This document shows, piece after piece, positions 24,138-36,054 of a DNA stretch of 64,000 bases. A model generated the notes under the pieces. The model saw nothing but the letters and a program-made list of their open reading frames with translations. It was not told the DNA's origin and made no database searches. The number at the start of each line of letters is the position of its first letter. The stretch's first letter is position 1. Both the position numbers and the translations under genes were made by a program. The stretch is from Pilaira anomala (lineage: Eukaryota; Mucoromycota; Mucoromycetes; Mucorales; Mucoraceae): NCBI GenBank assembly GCA_025716855.1, contig JAIXMQ010000001.1, positions 895,501 to 959,500 on the forward strand. The letters run 5' to 3'.

Positions 24138-24354
24138 TTTCTAATTCCAAATAAAATCCAAAAGATGTAGTTATATTCAAATTCGGATATCTTCAGAAAT
24201 AAAGGTGATCTATCTTCCAAAAAAAAATATGTTGTTCTTGGTTGACGGATGTATCTAACTAGGTACTTTTTATAGATGGATGGATACTTTCTAAAATAAA
24301 AAAATGCGGAGTTTCAAAAAATTTTATAAAAGTGTTAAAAAAGCGAAAGAGCAT

Positions 24355-24371
24355 GCCCTGTTAGCTCAGTT
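24355..24371 (+). repeat. Right copy of 17-bp target-site duplication
   Basis: The same gccctgttagctcagtt, here forming the genuine 5' end (acceptor strand, D arm) of an intact tRNA-Lys. Confidence 0.8.
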
Positions 24372-24427
24372 GGTAGAGCGTGGGACTTTTAATCCCAATG
24401 TCGAGGGTTCGAGCCCCTCATGGGGCG
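24355..24427 (+). tRNA. tRNA-Lys(UUU)
   Basis: 73 bases fold as a canonical cloverleaf. The acceptor stem GCCCTGT pairs with ATGGGGC (with G-U pairs), the D arm contains TAGCTCAGTTGGTAGAGC, and the anticodon stem TGGGA/TCCCA encloses loop CTTTTAA with anticodon TTT at 24388-24390. The T arm contains GGTTCGAGCC, and the discriminator is G. No intron. The A box (24362-24373) and B box (24406-24415) are intact, so the gene should still be transcribed by Pol III despite the LINE directly upstream. Confidence 0.95.
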
Positions 24428-24439
24428 CTTCATCCATTA

Positions 24440-24447
24440 TTTTTTTT
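24440..24447 (+). terminator. Pol III terminator T-run
   Basis: Eight consecutive T residues 12 bases downstream of the tRNA 3' end, followed by another T-run, as expected for RNA polymerase III termination. Confidence 0.7.
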
Positions 24448-27400
24448 AAATTTTTTGAATAACGTGAGATGTTTAACTGTTAGATTTTGATATATTGTTG
24501 TCTCCTTCTTTTAGCGTTTTTGTTTGTTGTTATTCTTTTTTTATAACCTGTTTAATTTATCAATTTTATTAAATTAAGATATTATGAGAAGAAAACAGAA
24601 CGAATGAGAAGATAAATTTTTGATTTGCCTTGAATAGCTTTTTTTTTGTGGAGACAAAGAGATTAATTGTTTGTTATGAAATAAGTTTTTTTATTATTTT
24701 TATTTTTATTTTTTTTTTTTTGTTATGATTTTGGCCTGTTATGATTTTGATTTAGAAATAAAAGAGCACTGGTTGTCTGATCTCAGTTATACGAGCTGAT
24801 GGTGTCAGTACAGCATGTATTATAATTAGGGGATATACATATAATATACAGTTATTACATTTGTCTGATGAGTATAGTGATGATAAAATGATGATATATG
24901 CATTGCGGAACTTTAGCTTACTTATAGATAGATTTAACGGTTTTATTTTTGTCTAAAAAAATGTCTTAATACCTCTTTTTTTTGAAGCTATACTACCCAG
25001 GGATTTTAAGGTTATTATGATGGCGTATATAAAGTTTTACAAGTTATGTCAAAAGAAGAAACTATGTACCGATCAAGCTCCAATAATATAAGATTGTACA
25101 ATTACTTTCTTTTCTTGGCAATTTACTCAAATTAGAAAAGTTCTAATTTTAAACAGGAACTTGTTTTGATAAATAGATTTTTATTTTAAGAAATTCAGGT
25201 ACCAGTTTGTTTAGACAGAATCGTTGGAATAGCTATGGAATGTAAGTGAAAATGAGAGAGAGATAGTAATGGTATTTATAAAACAAAGATTTACAATAAA
25301 CTATATATAAAAATATACTTTTTAGAATACTTAAAGTTAGTCATATATATATATATAAATACAAAAAAGAATTTTCTTTTATGTTCCACAGTACTGTATA
25401 CATACATTTATAATATACAACGCTCTATTGTTACAACTATTGTCATTTTTTTCTTCTCTTATATATGTATTTTGTACAATATACTTCGTATATCCGCATG
25501 ATTTATTAATTAATTGGTTTTTTAGTGTAATAAGTGTGGTCTAAAGTAGACATTATTTCTAATATCTGAGTGTAATGTCATTTAAAAAAAGTACATTGTT
25601 ATTTGATTAAAACAAGGGGAAGGGTTGAACTTCAAAAAAAAAAAATTGATTTGCAATATGCTTATATAACAAACAAAACAGTTCAATTGAGACCCGGTTA
25701 ATGTTTTAAAAGAGAGAACCAACTTTATAATTTAAACAAGGATTGAGTTAAAAAAGACCAAGATACACGTACGACACTATACAAGTCTGTGTTCCATTTC
25801 ACTGCAATTTATACTTGGTCCCAGCTCAAGTTGTTTTTTTAGGTGCCACTTAAAATTAATGTTACCTAAAAAGAAGAGAAAGAGAGAGAGAGTACCAGAC
25901 AAAGCGTTATATATATGTAATGTTCATCAAAGAAAGGGGGGAAGAGGCAAATAATAAAAAAGTTGTTTGTACTAAAAAAGACTTGCCTTGCAATTTTCAC
26001 GAGGAAGAATAACAATCCTATCCCGTGGTTTTGTTGACACTCTCAAATTGTTTCATCATTTAGAATTTTTTTTTAAAAAAAAAGGTTATAATGGTACAAG
26101 CAAGCAAGGTAATATATATCTGGTCAGTGCGACAATGTGTTTGACCTATATCGATAACAGAGAGAGCCATTCCTTAAGAATAAAAAAAGAAAGATATGCA
26201 CACCAATAAAAAAATAACAATGATCTAGACTTTATATCATGAGAAAGATGCGACATTTATTTACTAGGTATTATATCACTATTTATAATAATTTTTAATA
26301 TAATATGATCAGGATTTTTTGTTACTATTATCCTCAAACAAATAATATTAAAAAAAGTATTAAAAGGTATCATATAAAACCTTTTATCCAATCAAAAAGA
26401 TACCGTGAGTACAACCATAAAACTATTATGCAACAGTTTTAACGGAAAAGCCATATAGAGAGCTAGTTTTATATAATATATATTACATGTTTACAAAAAC
26501 AGAAAAATGAGACTATACAGAAGAATGTGATTAGCTTTAGACTTGTATAATTTATTGCCACTACAACTTATACATATACAAATAATATCAGGTTGGATAT
26601 TAAACAGGTAATATAATTAGAGTTTAGCGGAGGATATGACAATTTTAGTAAAACGCATCTCTTTTTTGTGTACAATCTAACTTTTAATGTATAATGACAA
26701 AAAAAAAAAAAAAAAAGAGAGAGAGAGATAGAGAGAGAATGGTGTAAAATACTCTTGTGATACGTATGTACACACATACACATACAGAATATTATCCAGG
26801 GCAGTTGAAATACATGTATACTTTTTAGACAGTTATAAATACATATATACAAAAGATTTATTATACATCTGTATTTTTACCCCTTTTTTCTATTCCGTAA
26901 CTCAAACTAAAATAAAAAAGCTTGTTGACAAATTAAAGCTATCCGGATCGTTCATCCGGACGTTAGAATTTTTGGTTTATGATTTAGTGTGGTACAATTC
27001 TTTTTGGACCATTGGAAATAAGCCTTTTATTTTAGTCTGTGGGTAAAGCAAAACAAATTATTTCTTGTTTGTTTATTATTATTTCATTTCATCATGTGAA
27101 TTAGCTATACAGAAAATAATAGAGAAAAATACAGTATGTATGAGTTAAAACTACATTTTTATCATATAAAACAAAAAAGTGTCGCTTCAATTAAAACAGC
27201 GATTTAACTTGCCCACGTACAAACAGGCAAAAGAAATAATATAAAAATCCCCTTACTTTTTTATATGTTTTATGCAAGTTGGACGTCAGCCCATTACGAA
27301 AAAAAAAAAAAGTTGAAACGCTCAAATCGTAAACATAAATAATTTCAGTTTCGTCATTTATATATTCTCTCTTTCTTTCTCTTTTTTTCTAACTTTTTTT

Positions 27401-27582
27401 TTTCTCTTTTCTTTTTCTTTTCCTTTTTTTTTTATTTTTATTACTCTGATATCCTAAATTATTCTCTATTATATATATATATATATTCATAGAATAAAAA
27501 AAAAAGAATTATATATATATATATAATAAAGCACCTACAACACAACTAACAAACCTTGTAATATAATAACATATAAAATTCA
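24448..27582. other. 3.1-kb gene-free AT-rich region
   Basis: No credible protein gene, tRNA or recognised ncRNA was found on either strand. The sequence is AT-rich with short simple repeats (TA runs near 25340 and 27470, GA runs near 25880 and 26715, pyrimidine tracts near 27370-27430). The last part includes the kinesin promoter. A decayed element or lineage-specific ncRNA cannot be excluded. Confidence 0.4.
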
Positions 27583-30500
27583 ATGACTTCCACAGCTGTT
27601 AGGTACAACAAGATAATAATAGCAACAGTATCTATAGAAACAAAACTGATCGCATTTTTATTTTATTTTTAGAGTCGCATTACGTGTTCGACCTTTAACA
27701 CAGAAAGAACATTTATCAAATTGTACAGAATGTATATCGTTTATACCAAATCAACCACAAATTCTAATAGGCAAAGATCATTCATTTACCTATGATTATG
27801 TGTTTGATACAAATTCACCACAACAACCTATATACGATAAAAGTGTCGTGCCTCTAGTAGAAAAATTTGTTGATGGGTAATGATAATGTAAAAAAAAAAA
27901 AAAAAAAAAAAAAAAAGATTTTCTCTAACAAATTATTTTGTAACACCTGAATAGTTTTAACGCAACAATCTTGGCTTATGGGTATGACAACAACAACAAC
28001 AACATAATAATAATAATAAAATGTTTAAACTAAAAATATTTTATCTATTTAGTCAAACAGGATCTGGAAAAACATTTAGCATGGGAACAGCACTTGATGA
28101 ATATACCAATTCAGAAAATCAAGGTAACTCATCTTTTTCATTGAACCAACTAAAAACGAAATAAATAAAATGCCTTATTAAATAATCATTTAGGAATTGT
28201 ACCACGATTTATTTACGATTTATTTCACAGACTAGAAGAAAACAAGAAGGCAGGTTCAGTTCAAGATTTCCAAGTGTTTGTTTCATTTTTGGAATTATAT
28301 AATGAAGACTTGGTTGATTTACTAAACCATCAAAAGAAACGTACTGGTCATGAAGTTCAAATTCGTGAAGATGTACATGGTCAAATCTATTGGAGTGGTG
28401 TAAGAGAAGAAGCCTGCGCTAACCCCAACGAACTTCTACAATACCTCTCTAAAGGGTCATTATGTCGTACAACCGGATCTACAGACATGAATTCCGTTTC
28501 TTCTAGATCACACGCTATCTTCTCCGTCATTCTTAAACAGCAAGTATCCGAAGAAGATCAGTTGCGTACCATTGTCAGCAAGTTCCATTTTGTCGATTTG
28601 GCTGGTTCCGAAAGAGTAAAGTCACTACTGTTTAATTGTTATGATTATTTTATTAACTCTTTTTTTTTTTATATAGCTTAAACGTACAAATGCACAAGGT
28701 GATCGTGCACGCGAAGGTATATCCATTAATTCTGGTTTACTTGCATTAGGCAACGTGATTAGTGCATTAGGCGATGACTCTAAAAAGACTGTTCATGTTC
28801 CATACCGAGATTCAAAATTGACTCGATTATTACAAGACTCATTAGGTGGTAACTCTCAAACTTTAATGATGGCATGTGTCTCTCCTTCCGATTCAAATTT
28901 TTTAGAGACCCTAAGTACATTAAAATACGCCAACAGAGCTCGTAATATTAAGAATAAGGTTCAAGTCAATCAAGAATTCACCGGTTCTTCAGTTGAAGTA
29001 AATCAACTTAGATCCCAAGTAGCCAGATTGAAGTTAGAGTTAAATGCTTTACGTGCTTCCTCTTCAGTAGCCAACAAGACACCTACAGATCTAATGCTTC
29101 AAAACATGAGTTGTGCAACTTCTAGTAATGCAGCTAAAGTATTAAAAGATGAAATCAATCGATTAAAATCACGTATTCAAACCATGTCTGATGATATCTG
29201 TCGTCTTACGACTGAAAGAGATTCTATTTTGATGGAACGTGAATTAAGTCAACATATGGGAACTGAAGAATGGCCACAATTAATAGATCAGTTGAATCGT
29301 AGACCTTCTTATTTCGAAACAAATCAGACTACAATACCCATTATTGGTCAATATCAAAAGACCATTCAAGACTTGCGTAATGAATTAGCAGATACACAAG
29401 AACGTTTAGCGTTTTCTGAATCCATTCGTGCTCCATTAATGCATGCCGCTATGGCTGGTGTTACCACTCCTCAGCTCTCTTTAAAAACGACTGAAAAACA
29501 ACATTCTTCTACTACCACACGACGTCGTTTGGTTAACAACGGTAAAAAGAGAAGAACAACTACAAATGGAAGTACCACGACTGCTAGAAACGTTACTTTT
29601 CGTTCTACAAAACGTTCAAAAGTACCAAATACTACTAAACAACAACAACCATTGCAAACCCAACAGCATGTCTTGTCTTCTCCAGTAGATTATGATGATG
29701 ATCAAGATATTGAGTCTTGGTTAAAGGCTACTATTGGTTCTCCTGAAATATCAGAATCGTCTGGTTTAAGAGTTGATGCCAAACACTCTATTTCAAATGC
29801 TAGATCTCAAATCGACAAAGCATTGAAAGTTTTGGACGAGTTCAAGGTAGCCCACATACACAATAGTTTTTTTTATATTTATTTATACTAAATGCTCCCT
29901 TCTATTTTTTTTTATTTTTTATCTTTAGGCTAAAGAATCTGAACAGGTACGTTTATAAACATTTGTATCATTTATTTTTTCAATATTAATCTTTCTCTCT
30001 CTCTCTCTCTCGCTCTCTCTTTTAATTTCAATAGGTTGAATACAGTTGTGATCTTTTAGCTGATGATGAACTCTTTGTCAAATTACAATCTGAAGACAAT
30101 GCCAGTTTATTTGGTGACATCGAAGAAGACCAAAGAATTGCAGAAGCCGTAAGTTTAATTTCACATGAATAAAATGTATCTAAAAAACTAACATATCATT
30201 CTAGTCATTAAAATCAGAATCACCTGTTGAGACAACAAGACAACCTCGCTCACGTATGATGTCTTCTGAAACGATCATGGACGATACAGAACTTGCCGAA
30301 TTCTATGAGAACAACCCACACTTGCACCGTATGTTAGACCAGATCCAATCCGACATTCAAGTCAATGAAGATCTTGTGATTCAACTCGAAAAGACTGAAG
30401 TTGAATACAGTCAAATGCGTAAAAAGTTTGAAAAGAAACTTTATTCATTACGTGATGAAATTTTGACTTTACGTCAAGAACAAGCTCAACAACAAGCTCA

Positions 30501-33093
30501 ACAACAAGCTCAGCAACAAGCCCAAGCTCAGCAACAAGCTCAAGCTCAGCAACAGAAAGTCATTAAACGTAAAGACTCTACCAGTAGTTTGAATAACATG
30601 AGCCAAATTCGTCAAGCCTATGAAATCAAGATGAAGACATTGATGTCTCAGTTATCTGACTTACGTCGAAAATACACACAAACCTCAAGTACCATTCAAT
30701 CTTCTCGTAACCAAAACGAAAGTATGTTACGTGCACTTCGTGTGAATGTTGAATCACTCAAGGTAGAAAAACGACGTATGATCAAACGCATGAAAGATGA
30801 AGCTGAAAGAGTCAAAGAAAAACTTCATACGCATGAACGTGAAATTCAAAGCTTACGTCGTAAACAACTTAAAGAAAATGATCACAAGAAACGTCTTGAA
30901 CGTGAAGTCAAGCAAATGCAATTGACCATTCAGAAGAAGACGGATGAGTCTGTTGTCACCGCTGAAAAGTTGAAGTCCCTTGTTCAAATCTTGAAGAAAG
31001 CAGTACGTGAAGGTGGTGTACTGGATGAAAAGTTATTGGCTAGTTGTGGTTCTCTCTTGGATATGGGATCTGCACTCATTCAATCATCTAAAGTAGGTCG
31101 TATGTCTCGTCATCGTCGTAAACAAGCTCAACGTAAACATCGTGTACCTGTTGACGTACGTGCCGCTAAAAAGAAGGCTCTTTTGGATAACGCACTTTAT
31201 CAATTCATTCAAGGAAAACAAGCAGTAGAAGAAATGAAACAATTGTTAGCCAAACGCAATGACCTCGCTCAAAGAAAGGTTGAATACATGTCTGAACGTG
31301 AACTCTTGATACTCGATGAAGATAGTAAAGATCTTTCAACAATTGATCATGCTTTTAGACAGGTCATTGATGAAAATATTGAAACGGTTGAAGCTGAAAT
31401 TTCTTATTTAAATGCTCGTATTCATGCTATTCATAATGACGCAGCTGCTGAAATCATGCAAGATAATGAAGAAGAAGAAGTTGTGGTGGTTGATAATACA
31501 AGACCAGAAAAGAGAGTTACTTTTGCTGATCATGATCAAGAAGAACAAGATCAAGAACCAGAAGATGAATGGCTTGATATGGACGCACTTGAAGAGCGTT
31601 ATAGCCTTCCACCTAGTGCAAGTCCCGAACAATCATTAGAGATGATTTCCAAGTTATTGAAATCTATGGCTGATGATGAATCAGGTTACGTTATGGAATC
31701 TGTCATTGATGATATTGTCTTACTTCGTATGGAAGAACACAATAACAAGATGTCAATTCAACAACTTGAAAAGTCAACACAAGATTTAAGACGAACATTA
31801 ATTGTAATGAAAAAAGCAGCCATTGATACAACTATTGAAAATGAAAAGAAACTCAAGAGATTACAGCAAGTGTCCTCTCGTCGTACATCTATGTCAAGAG
31901 ATAGATCATGTTCTAAGCTTAGTAACCACTCTTCCCCTACAGAAGATAGTAGTGATGCAGATTCTGCTATTGATCTTTACCCTGAAGAACAATACCAACA
32001 TGTTGAAACATTGTTTGAAAAGATTTACTCAGATGGTATCAACGGTAAAATCGATTACGGATTACATTCGAATGAATCCCCTGTTTCATTAGCAGAACAA
32101 GAACTTAGTCCTTACCTTCGACCTCATACAACCAATAACACACAACCAGGAGTTTCATCTAAACTTGGTGTTGCCGCACCTATGAAACCATCTACCTCAC
32201 CTTTAGCCAATCGTAGAGATTCCATGTCTTCCCCTGAGCAATTCTTACAACAATTACTTCAAACACCAAAAGATGTAAGACAGACACCTTCTTCTCCTCT
32301 GATGAAACCAGCCGAATTTGCAAGATATCAACAAGACCGTGAATCATCTACATCTTCAGTTCGTAGTAGTGCCATTCGTCGTCGTTCTTCAGTTCAGTCC
32401 GATACAGGTTCTTGGTCTTCACTTTATTCAAGTAGTCATGGATTCAGTCAACAAATGATTCGTGCTTCTTCAGGTACCAAGTTACCACCTCAACAACCTG
32501 AGCCTCCTTTACCTCCGCCACCTACCATCTTAAATAGACGTAGAGCCTTTTCATTCCAACAACCTCCAACGCCATCACAACCTTTACCACCTTCCACATT
32601 ACGTAGAAGATCTTTACTTCGTGAATTAACAAATTTACCTCCAACTCAACCTCATGAAGCAACTCCTCCTACACCACGTTCTCCATTAATACAACAACAA
32701 TTTGATAGTAAATCTGATTACTCTACCAACGGTACAACCTTGATTCCGGCATTTAATAATAGTTCGATCTTATTACATAAACAAAGATCTCAATCTGTCT
32801 TGGCTATGCATGCACCCTCCACTACCACAGTAAATACTGTACCTAGACCTTCTACAGCAATGAAGCGTATGGACTCTTCACCTAATAATTCTTACGAGTT
32901 GAGAAAGTCTGCTGTTACAAATAATGTATTTGATCGATTGTCTTCTGGACATACTCAAGCCTCATCTGCTAAATCAGCATCTACTCGAAGAAGATTAGCA
33001 AATCATCGATACTCTTCAAGTAGTATTGATGATTTAAGAACCCAATGGGCTAACGAGTTACAGAAAAATCAACAACATCATGATGACATGTAG
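27583..33093 (+). CDS. Kinesin-4 family motor (KIF4/KIF21-like)
   Basis: Microtubule motor with N-terminal motor domain. Nine exons: 27583-27602, 27673-27876, 27955-27981, 28053-28123, 28194-28615, 28677-29846, 29929-29946, 30035-30148, 30205-33093; 1644 aa. Motor residues 1-345 contain P-loop GQTGSGKT (84-91), switch [12 protein letters not shown], switch [29 protein letters not shown] and [20 protein letters not shown]; this combination is typical of kinesin-4. The stalk is coiled coil (about 350-470, 715-1000), with an A/Q-repeat (QQQAQ) near 775-800. The tail is S/P-rich and unstructured. KRVTF at 1118-1122 is a canonical RVxF-type PP1-docking motif. The long final ORF could be mistaken for a second gene, but splicing in phase joins it to the motor. 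Exon 7 is only 18 nt. Confidence 0.92.
29995..30020 (+). repeat. (CT)n tract before an acceptor
   Basis: A CT dinucleotide repeat with one CG interruption in kinesin intron 7. It probably doubles as an extended polypyrimidine tract for the acceptor at 30034. Confidence 0.7.
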
Positions 33094-33282
33094 TGTATTT
33101 AAAATTATATATTTATTTATTATAAAAAAAAAAAAGAAATTTCTTTATATAGCCTATTGTTTTTTTTCTTGTACCCATTTTTAGATTTTTTTTTTTATTT
33201 CTCTTTTTTGGAAGGAAATGTTTGAATATATAATCTGCTTATACAGAATAATAGTCTTTTTTCTCTTCTTCTTTTAAATATT

Positions 33283-33284
<2 letters not shown>

Positions 33285-33319
<35 letters not shown>
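33285..33319 (+). repeat. (ATT)n microsatellite running into a start codon
   Basis: Eleven ATT units end directly in ATG, the start codon of the next gene; the last unit supplies its AT. Slippage here would change 5' UTR length without touching the ORF. Confidence 0.8.
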
Positions 33320-35446
33320 GAGTTCTGTAGCGTCGTTAAGAAGAAAAGATAACATGTGGATTTATAAAAACCCACAAGGTTTACAAGTATTAAATGATGT
33401 ATGGAATTAGTACATATACATGCTTACATACAAGGAATAAAAAAAAAAAAAAAAAAAAAACTAATATTTTTGCTGATTTTAGGAATTAAATGAAAGGAGA
33501 AAGAAACGGTCTGCTAGAACAACTCGATTTATTTCAACCCCACCTCTCTCACCTACAAAATCAACTAAACAAAACCTGATTCCAATCGCAAAGATATCAC
33601 AAGCCATGCGACCTCCTTCACCTCCACAACAACAACAGCAGCGACCAAAACTTGTAAAGGCAAAAGAGTATCAACAACAGAATCTAAATTCAACAGTACG
33701 AGAAAATAAAACTACTACTACTACGTTGCTGATAGCAGAGAAAAAAAGCGTATCAGAAAGTATTTTATCATTGGAAAAGAAAAATTCTGTAGCCGAAAAA
33801 AGAAATTTACCAGAACAACAGAAAAGATTACCAGAAAAGAAAAATTTACCAAAGAGGAAAAATTTACCAGCAGAAAAAACATTACCGGGGAAAATCGACC
33901 TTAGTCAATGGAAACCGAAATCTATGGACGAGAAAAATAAAAAGAAGTTATCAGTCATCACATCTACACATGTAACACAACCTTCTGTCATACAACAAGA
34001 AAGTCATAGCTCAAATAACAAATCCTCACCTTTAGTAATCAATCAACCTGATTCACCTCTCCAAAGTCCTACTGCTACAACAGAGAAACTCGTATCTCCT
34101 CATACCCGAGATATTCCGTCTCCTGTTCCCTCTGTAGCTTCTCCACCTAGCCCTGTAGCCTCTCCTCCACCTCCTGCTCCTACTCAGGCTGTACCCTCAC
34201 CTACAATGAAACGAGTGAAATCACCTGCAGAAAATCAGTTTTTAATTGAAGCTAAACAAAAATTGTTCTTAAATTATCAACAACAAGGTTCAATTCGAAA
34301 GAATTTACCTAGTACGCCAACAACTAAAAAAAGCGGAATGGTTGTAAGTTTTTTATTTTATGAAGAAAAAAAAAAAAACAAATAGTACGATAATGACCCT
34401 CTCTTTTTTTTTTTTTTTGTACAGTCATCTTTTATCTCTGCGTTTGAAACACCATCAGCCAAGACAAAAGAGAAAATATTGATGCCAGCCTCATTTACAC
34501 CACCTACTAGCTCTATTTCTACACCACTACTAAGTGTAAGTTTTTGCATAAAAATAGATATGAGATAAAATAACTAAAAAAAATATATATATATATATAT
34601 ATCTTATAGCCACCCGTAACATCATCATCTGAAACGACTGTGACACCCATTAGCTCATGTTCAACACCTATTACTACTATGACGGATTCCTATTTCTCAG
34701 AAGTCATTGATCGTAGGTTTAGTCCAACACCTACCGAAACAGAAGAAGAACCTATCTTAGTTTACCTTCCACAATTATCACCCGATATGTCATTTTGTAC
34801 CAATGCACTTGACATACCATCTGATGATATTACGTTTCAAAAGCGTCCGTGCATTAAAAAACAAGTTTCTTTCTCCGAGCAATTATCAACTGTGATTGAT
34901 GATTTAGATGATGATGATGATGAAGAAGAGGAAGGAGAAGAAGCTGCGACAAGTCCAATCTCTAGTTTTGTTCGTACACTAAGTAACGAATTATCAAATC
35001 ATTCTGCTGCGTTACCTATTGCCTCTAATAGAGAAAAGTTTATACCTGTTCTTATTAAAAACGAGAAAAAGAAGGAAGGTGTGGTGGTTCCTCAAAAATT
35101 ATCAAATAAGTTACTTGATATCTTTCAAAAGAAGCCAATCGCAACAACGAGTACACCTGCTGCTATGACTGCTGCTGCTGCTACTGCTACTGCTAAAACT
35201 TCTACAATTGCTACTTCAGTAGATCAACCTGCAAGAAAGGAACTAGTTCATGTAAGTAAAAAAGAAAAAAAAAAAAGGAAAGAAAAAAGAAAACTCATTC
35301 CATTCCATTTTTAGCTTACAAAGTCTCGGCCAAGAAAGCCAGCAAGTTTGAAAAAACCTACTAACTTGGCTTATCCTGCAGCTATTGCTCAACCTGATTG
35401 GAGAACAAGAGTTATTACTACCAAGAAATCGCCTGTATTCATATAA
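33318..35446 (+). CDS. Low-complexity S/P/K-rich protein with PP1-docking-like motif
   Basis: Five exons: 33318-33398, 33483-34343, 34425-34535, 34610-35251, 35315-35446; 608 aa. I do not recognise the family. The N-terminus (MSSVASLRRKDNMWIYKNPQ) and C-terminus (WRTRVITTKKSPVFI) are the only ordered-looking parts. Between them lie Q-rich, imperfect lysine repeats (LPEKKNLPKRKNLPAEK), P-rich stretches (PSPVASPPPPAP), an acidic run after residue 450, and an A/T-rich stretch. KKQVSF at 434-439 fits the K/R-x-V-x-F pattern of PP1-binding proteins. Many SP/TP sites suggest CDK/MAPK phosphorylation. All introns keep the reading phase, which supports a real gene. A scaffold or regulatory role is inference. 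Confidence 0.72.
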
Positions 35447-35563
35447 ATTTAACTTTATTCCCCCCATACACACTTATATATATACATATTTATTCTAATA
35501 AAAAAAAGCTTATATCCATCAAAAGTATGTGCTGTCATGGTTCTTTTTTTTATTTATTTACAT

Positions 35564-35873
35564 TTATTTTTCCTCTTTAGAAGTGACGTCTTGAACACCA
35601 GGAAGAGCAGAAGGTAAAGGAACGTCACTGAAATCATCCTGTTGAACAGCATAAAGGGAATATCCATCTAAAAAAAAAAAAAGGTATTTAATGGTTTTAT
35701 CTTATTAATAAACTTGTATATAACTTACAAACACTGCCAGTAAAAGTTAAGAGAGCAGCTAAAGTGACCAAGTTACGGACAACAAAAGGCTTACGAGTTC
35801 TTTGTAAAGCAGGACTGAAACCATAGCCTTTTGAAGTAGAGTAAAGTTTTTCACGAGTAGGTTGATGTTCCAT
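35564..35873 (-). CDS. Cytochrome c oxidase assembly factor 3 (COA3)-like
   Basis: Small mitochondrial inner-membrane protein needed for COX1 translation/assembly in the known family. Two exons: 35873-35729 and 35667-35564; 82 aa, in the usual 80-110 range. One membrane segment (about 33-55) follows a basic N-terminal part (RTRKPFVVRNL), and after it comes the family signature YAVQQDDFSDVPLP, matching the Y-x-V-x-QDDFSDV block of COA3/CCDC56 proteins. No classical cleaved presequence, as expected. Head to head with NUP54. Confidence 0.85.
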
Positions 35874-36054
35874 TTTAAATTAATAATCAAAGAAAGAAAG
35901 AAAGAAAAAAAGCCCTTGTTTAAATGCAAAAAAAAAAAGGGCCAAAAAGAGAGAGAGAGATTGTATGTGACTTGTGTTAATATTTTTTTTTTTTTTTTTA
36001 TTTATTTTTTTGTTATTTGAAAAAGGCACGTAACGCGTTCTTTCATATAAAACA
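35874..36054. promoter_or_regulatory. Bidirectional promoter COA3 / NUP54 with MCB-like box
   Basis: Only 181 bases separate the two divergent start codons. Besides GA and T-runs it contains ACGCGT (36033-36038), the MluI cell-cycle box bound by MBF-type factors in other fungi, 17 bases before NUP54's ATG. Functional status is inferred. Confidence 0.5.

Larger units (their letters stand above)
19327..24354 (-). mobile_element. Full-length APE-type LINE inserted in a tRNA-Lys gene
   Basis: A 5.0-kb non-LTR retrotransposon on the minus strand, bounded by a 17-bp duplication of tRNA-Lys sequence. It contains ORF1 (24137-22977) and ORF2 (22980-19537) with an apurinic-endonuclease-like domain, reverse transcriptase and a C-terminal CCHC-like motif. 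A 5' UTR of about 217 bases precedes ORF1. The 3' end (about 210 bases after ORF2) contains AATAAAAC about 12 bases before the junction and has no long poly(A) tail. ORF2 has three single-base frameshifts, so this copy is probably inactive, although low divergence inside the domains suggests a recent insertion. G+C content is visibly higher than in flanking DNA. Confidence 0.88.

Noticed and set aside
24448..27582. Spliceosomal RNA, 5S rRNA or further tRNA genes in the gene-free region
   Set aside because: No conserved core sequences or cloverleaf features were recognised; a covariance-model scan would be decisive.
30256..33093. Separate 945-residue gene starting at the ATG at 30256
   Set aside because: The frame is open upstream to an acceptor at 30204 and joins in phase with kinesin exons; the start Met is internal.
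35584..35590. TGACGTC as a CRE-like site
   Set aside because: It lies within the last codons of the COA3-like coding sequence and is only a partial match.
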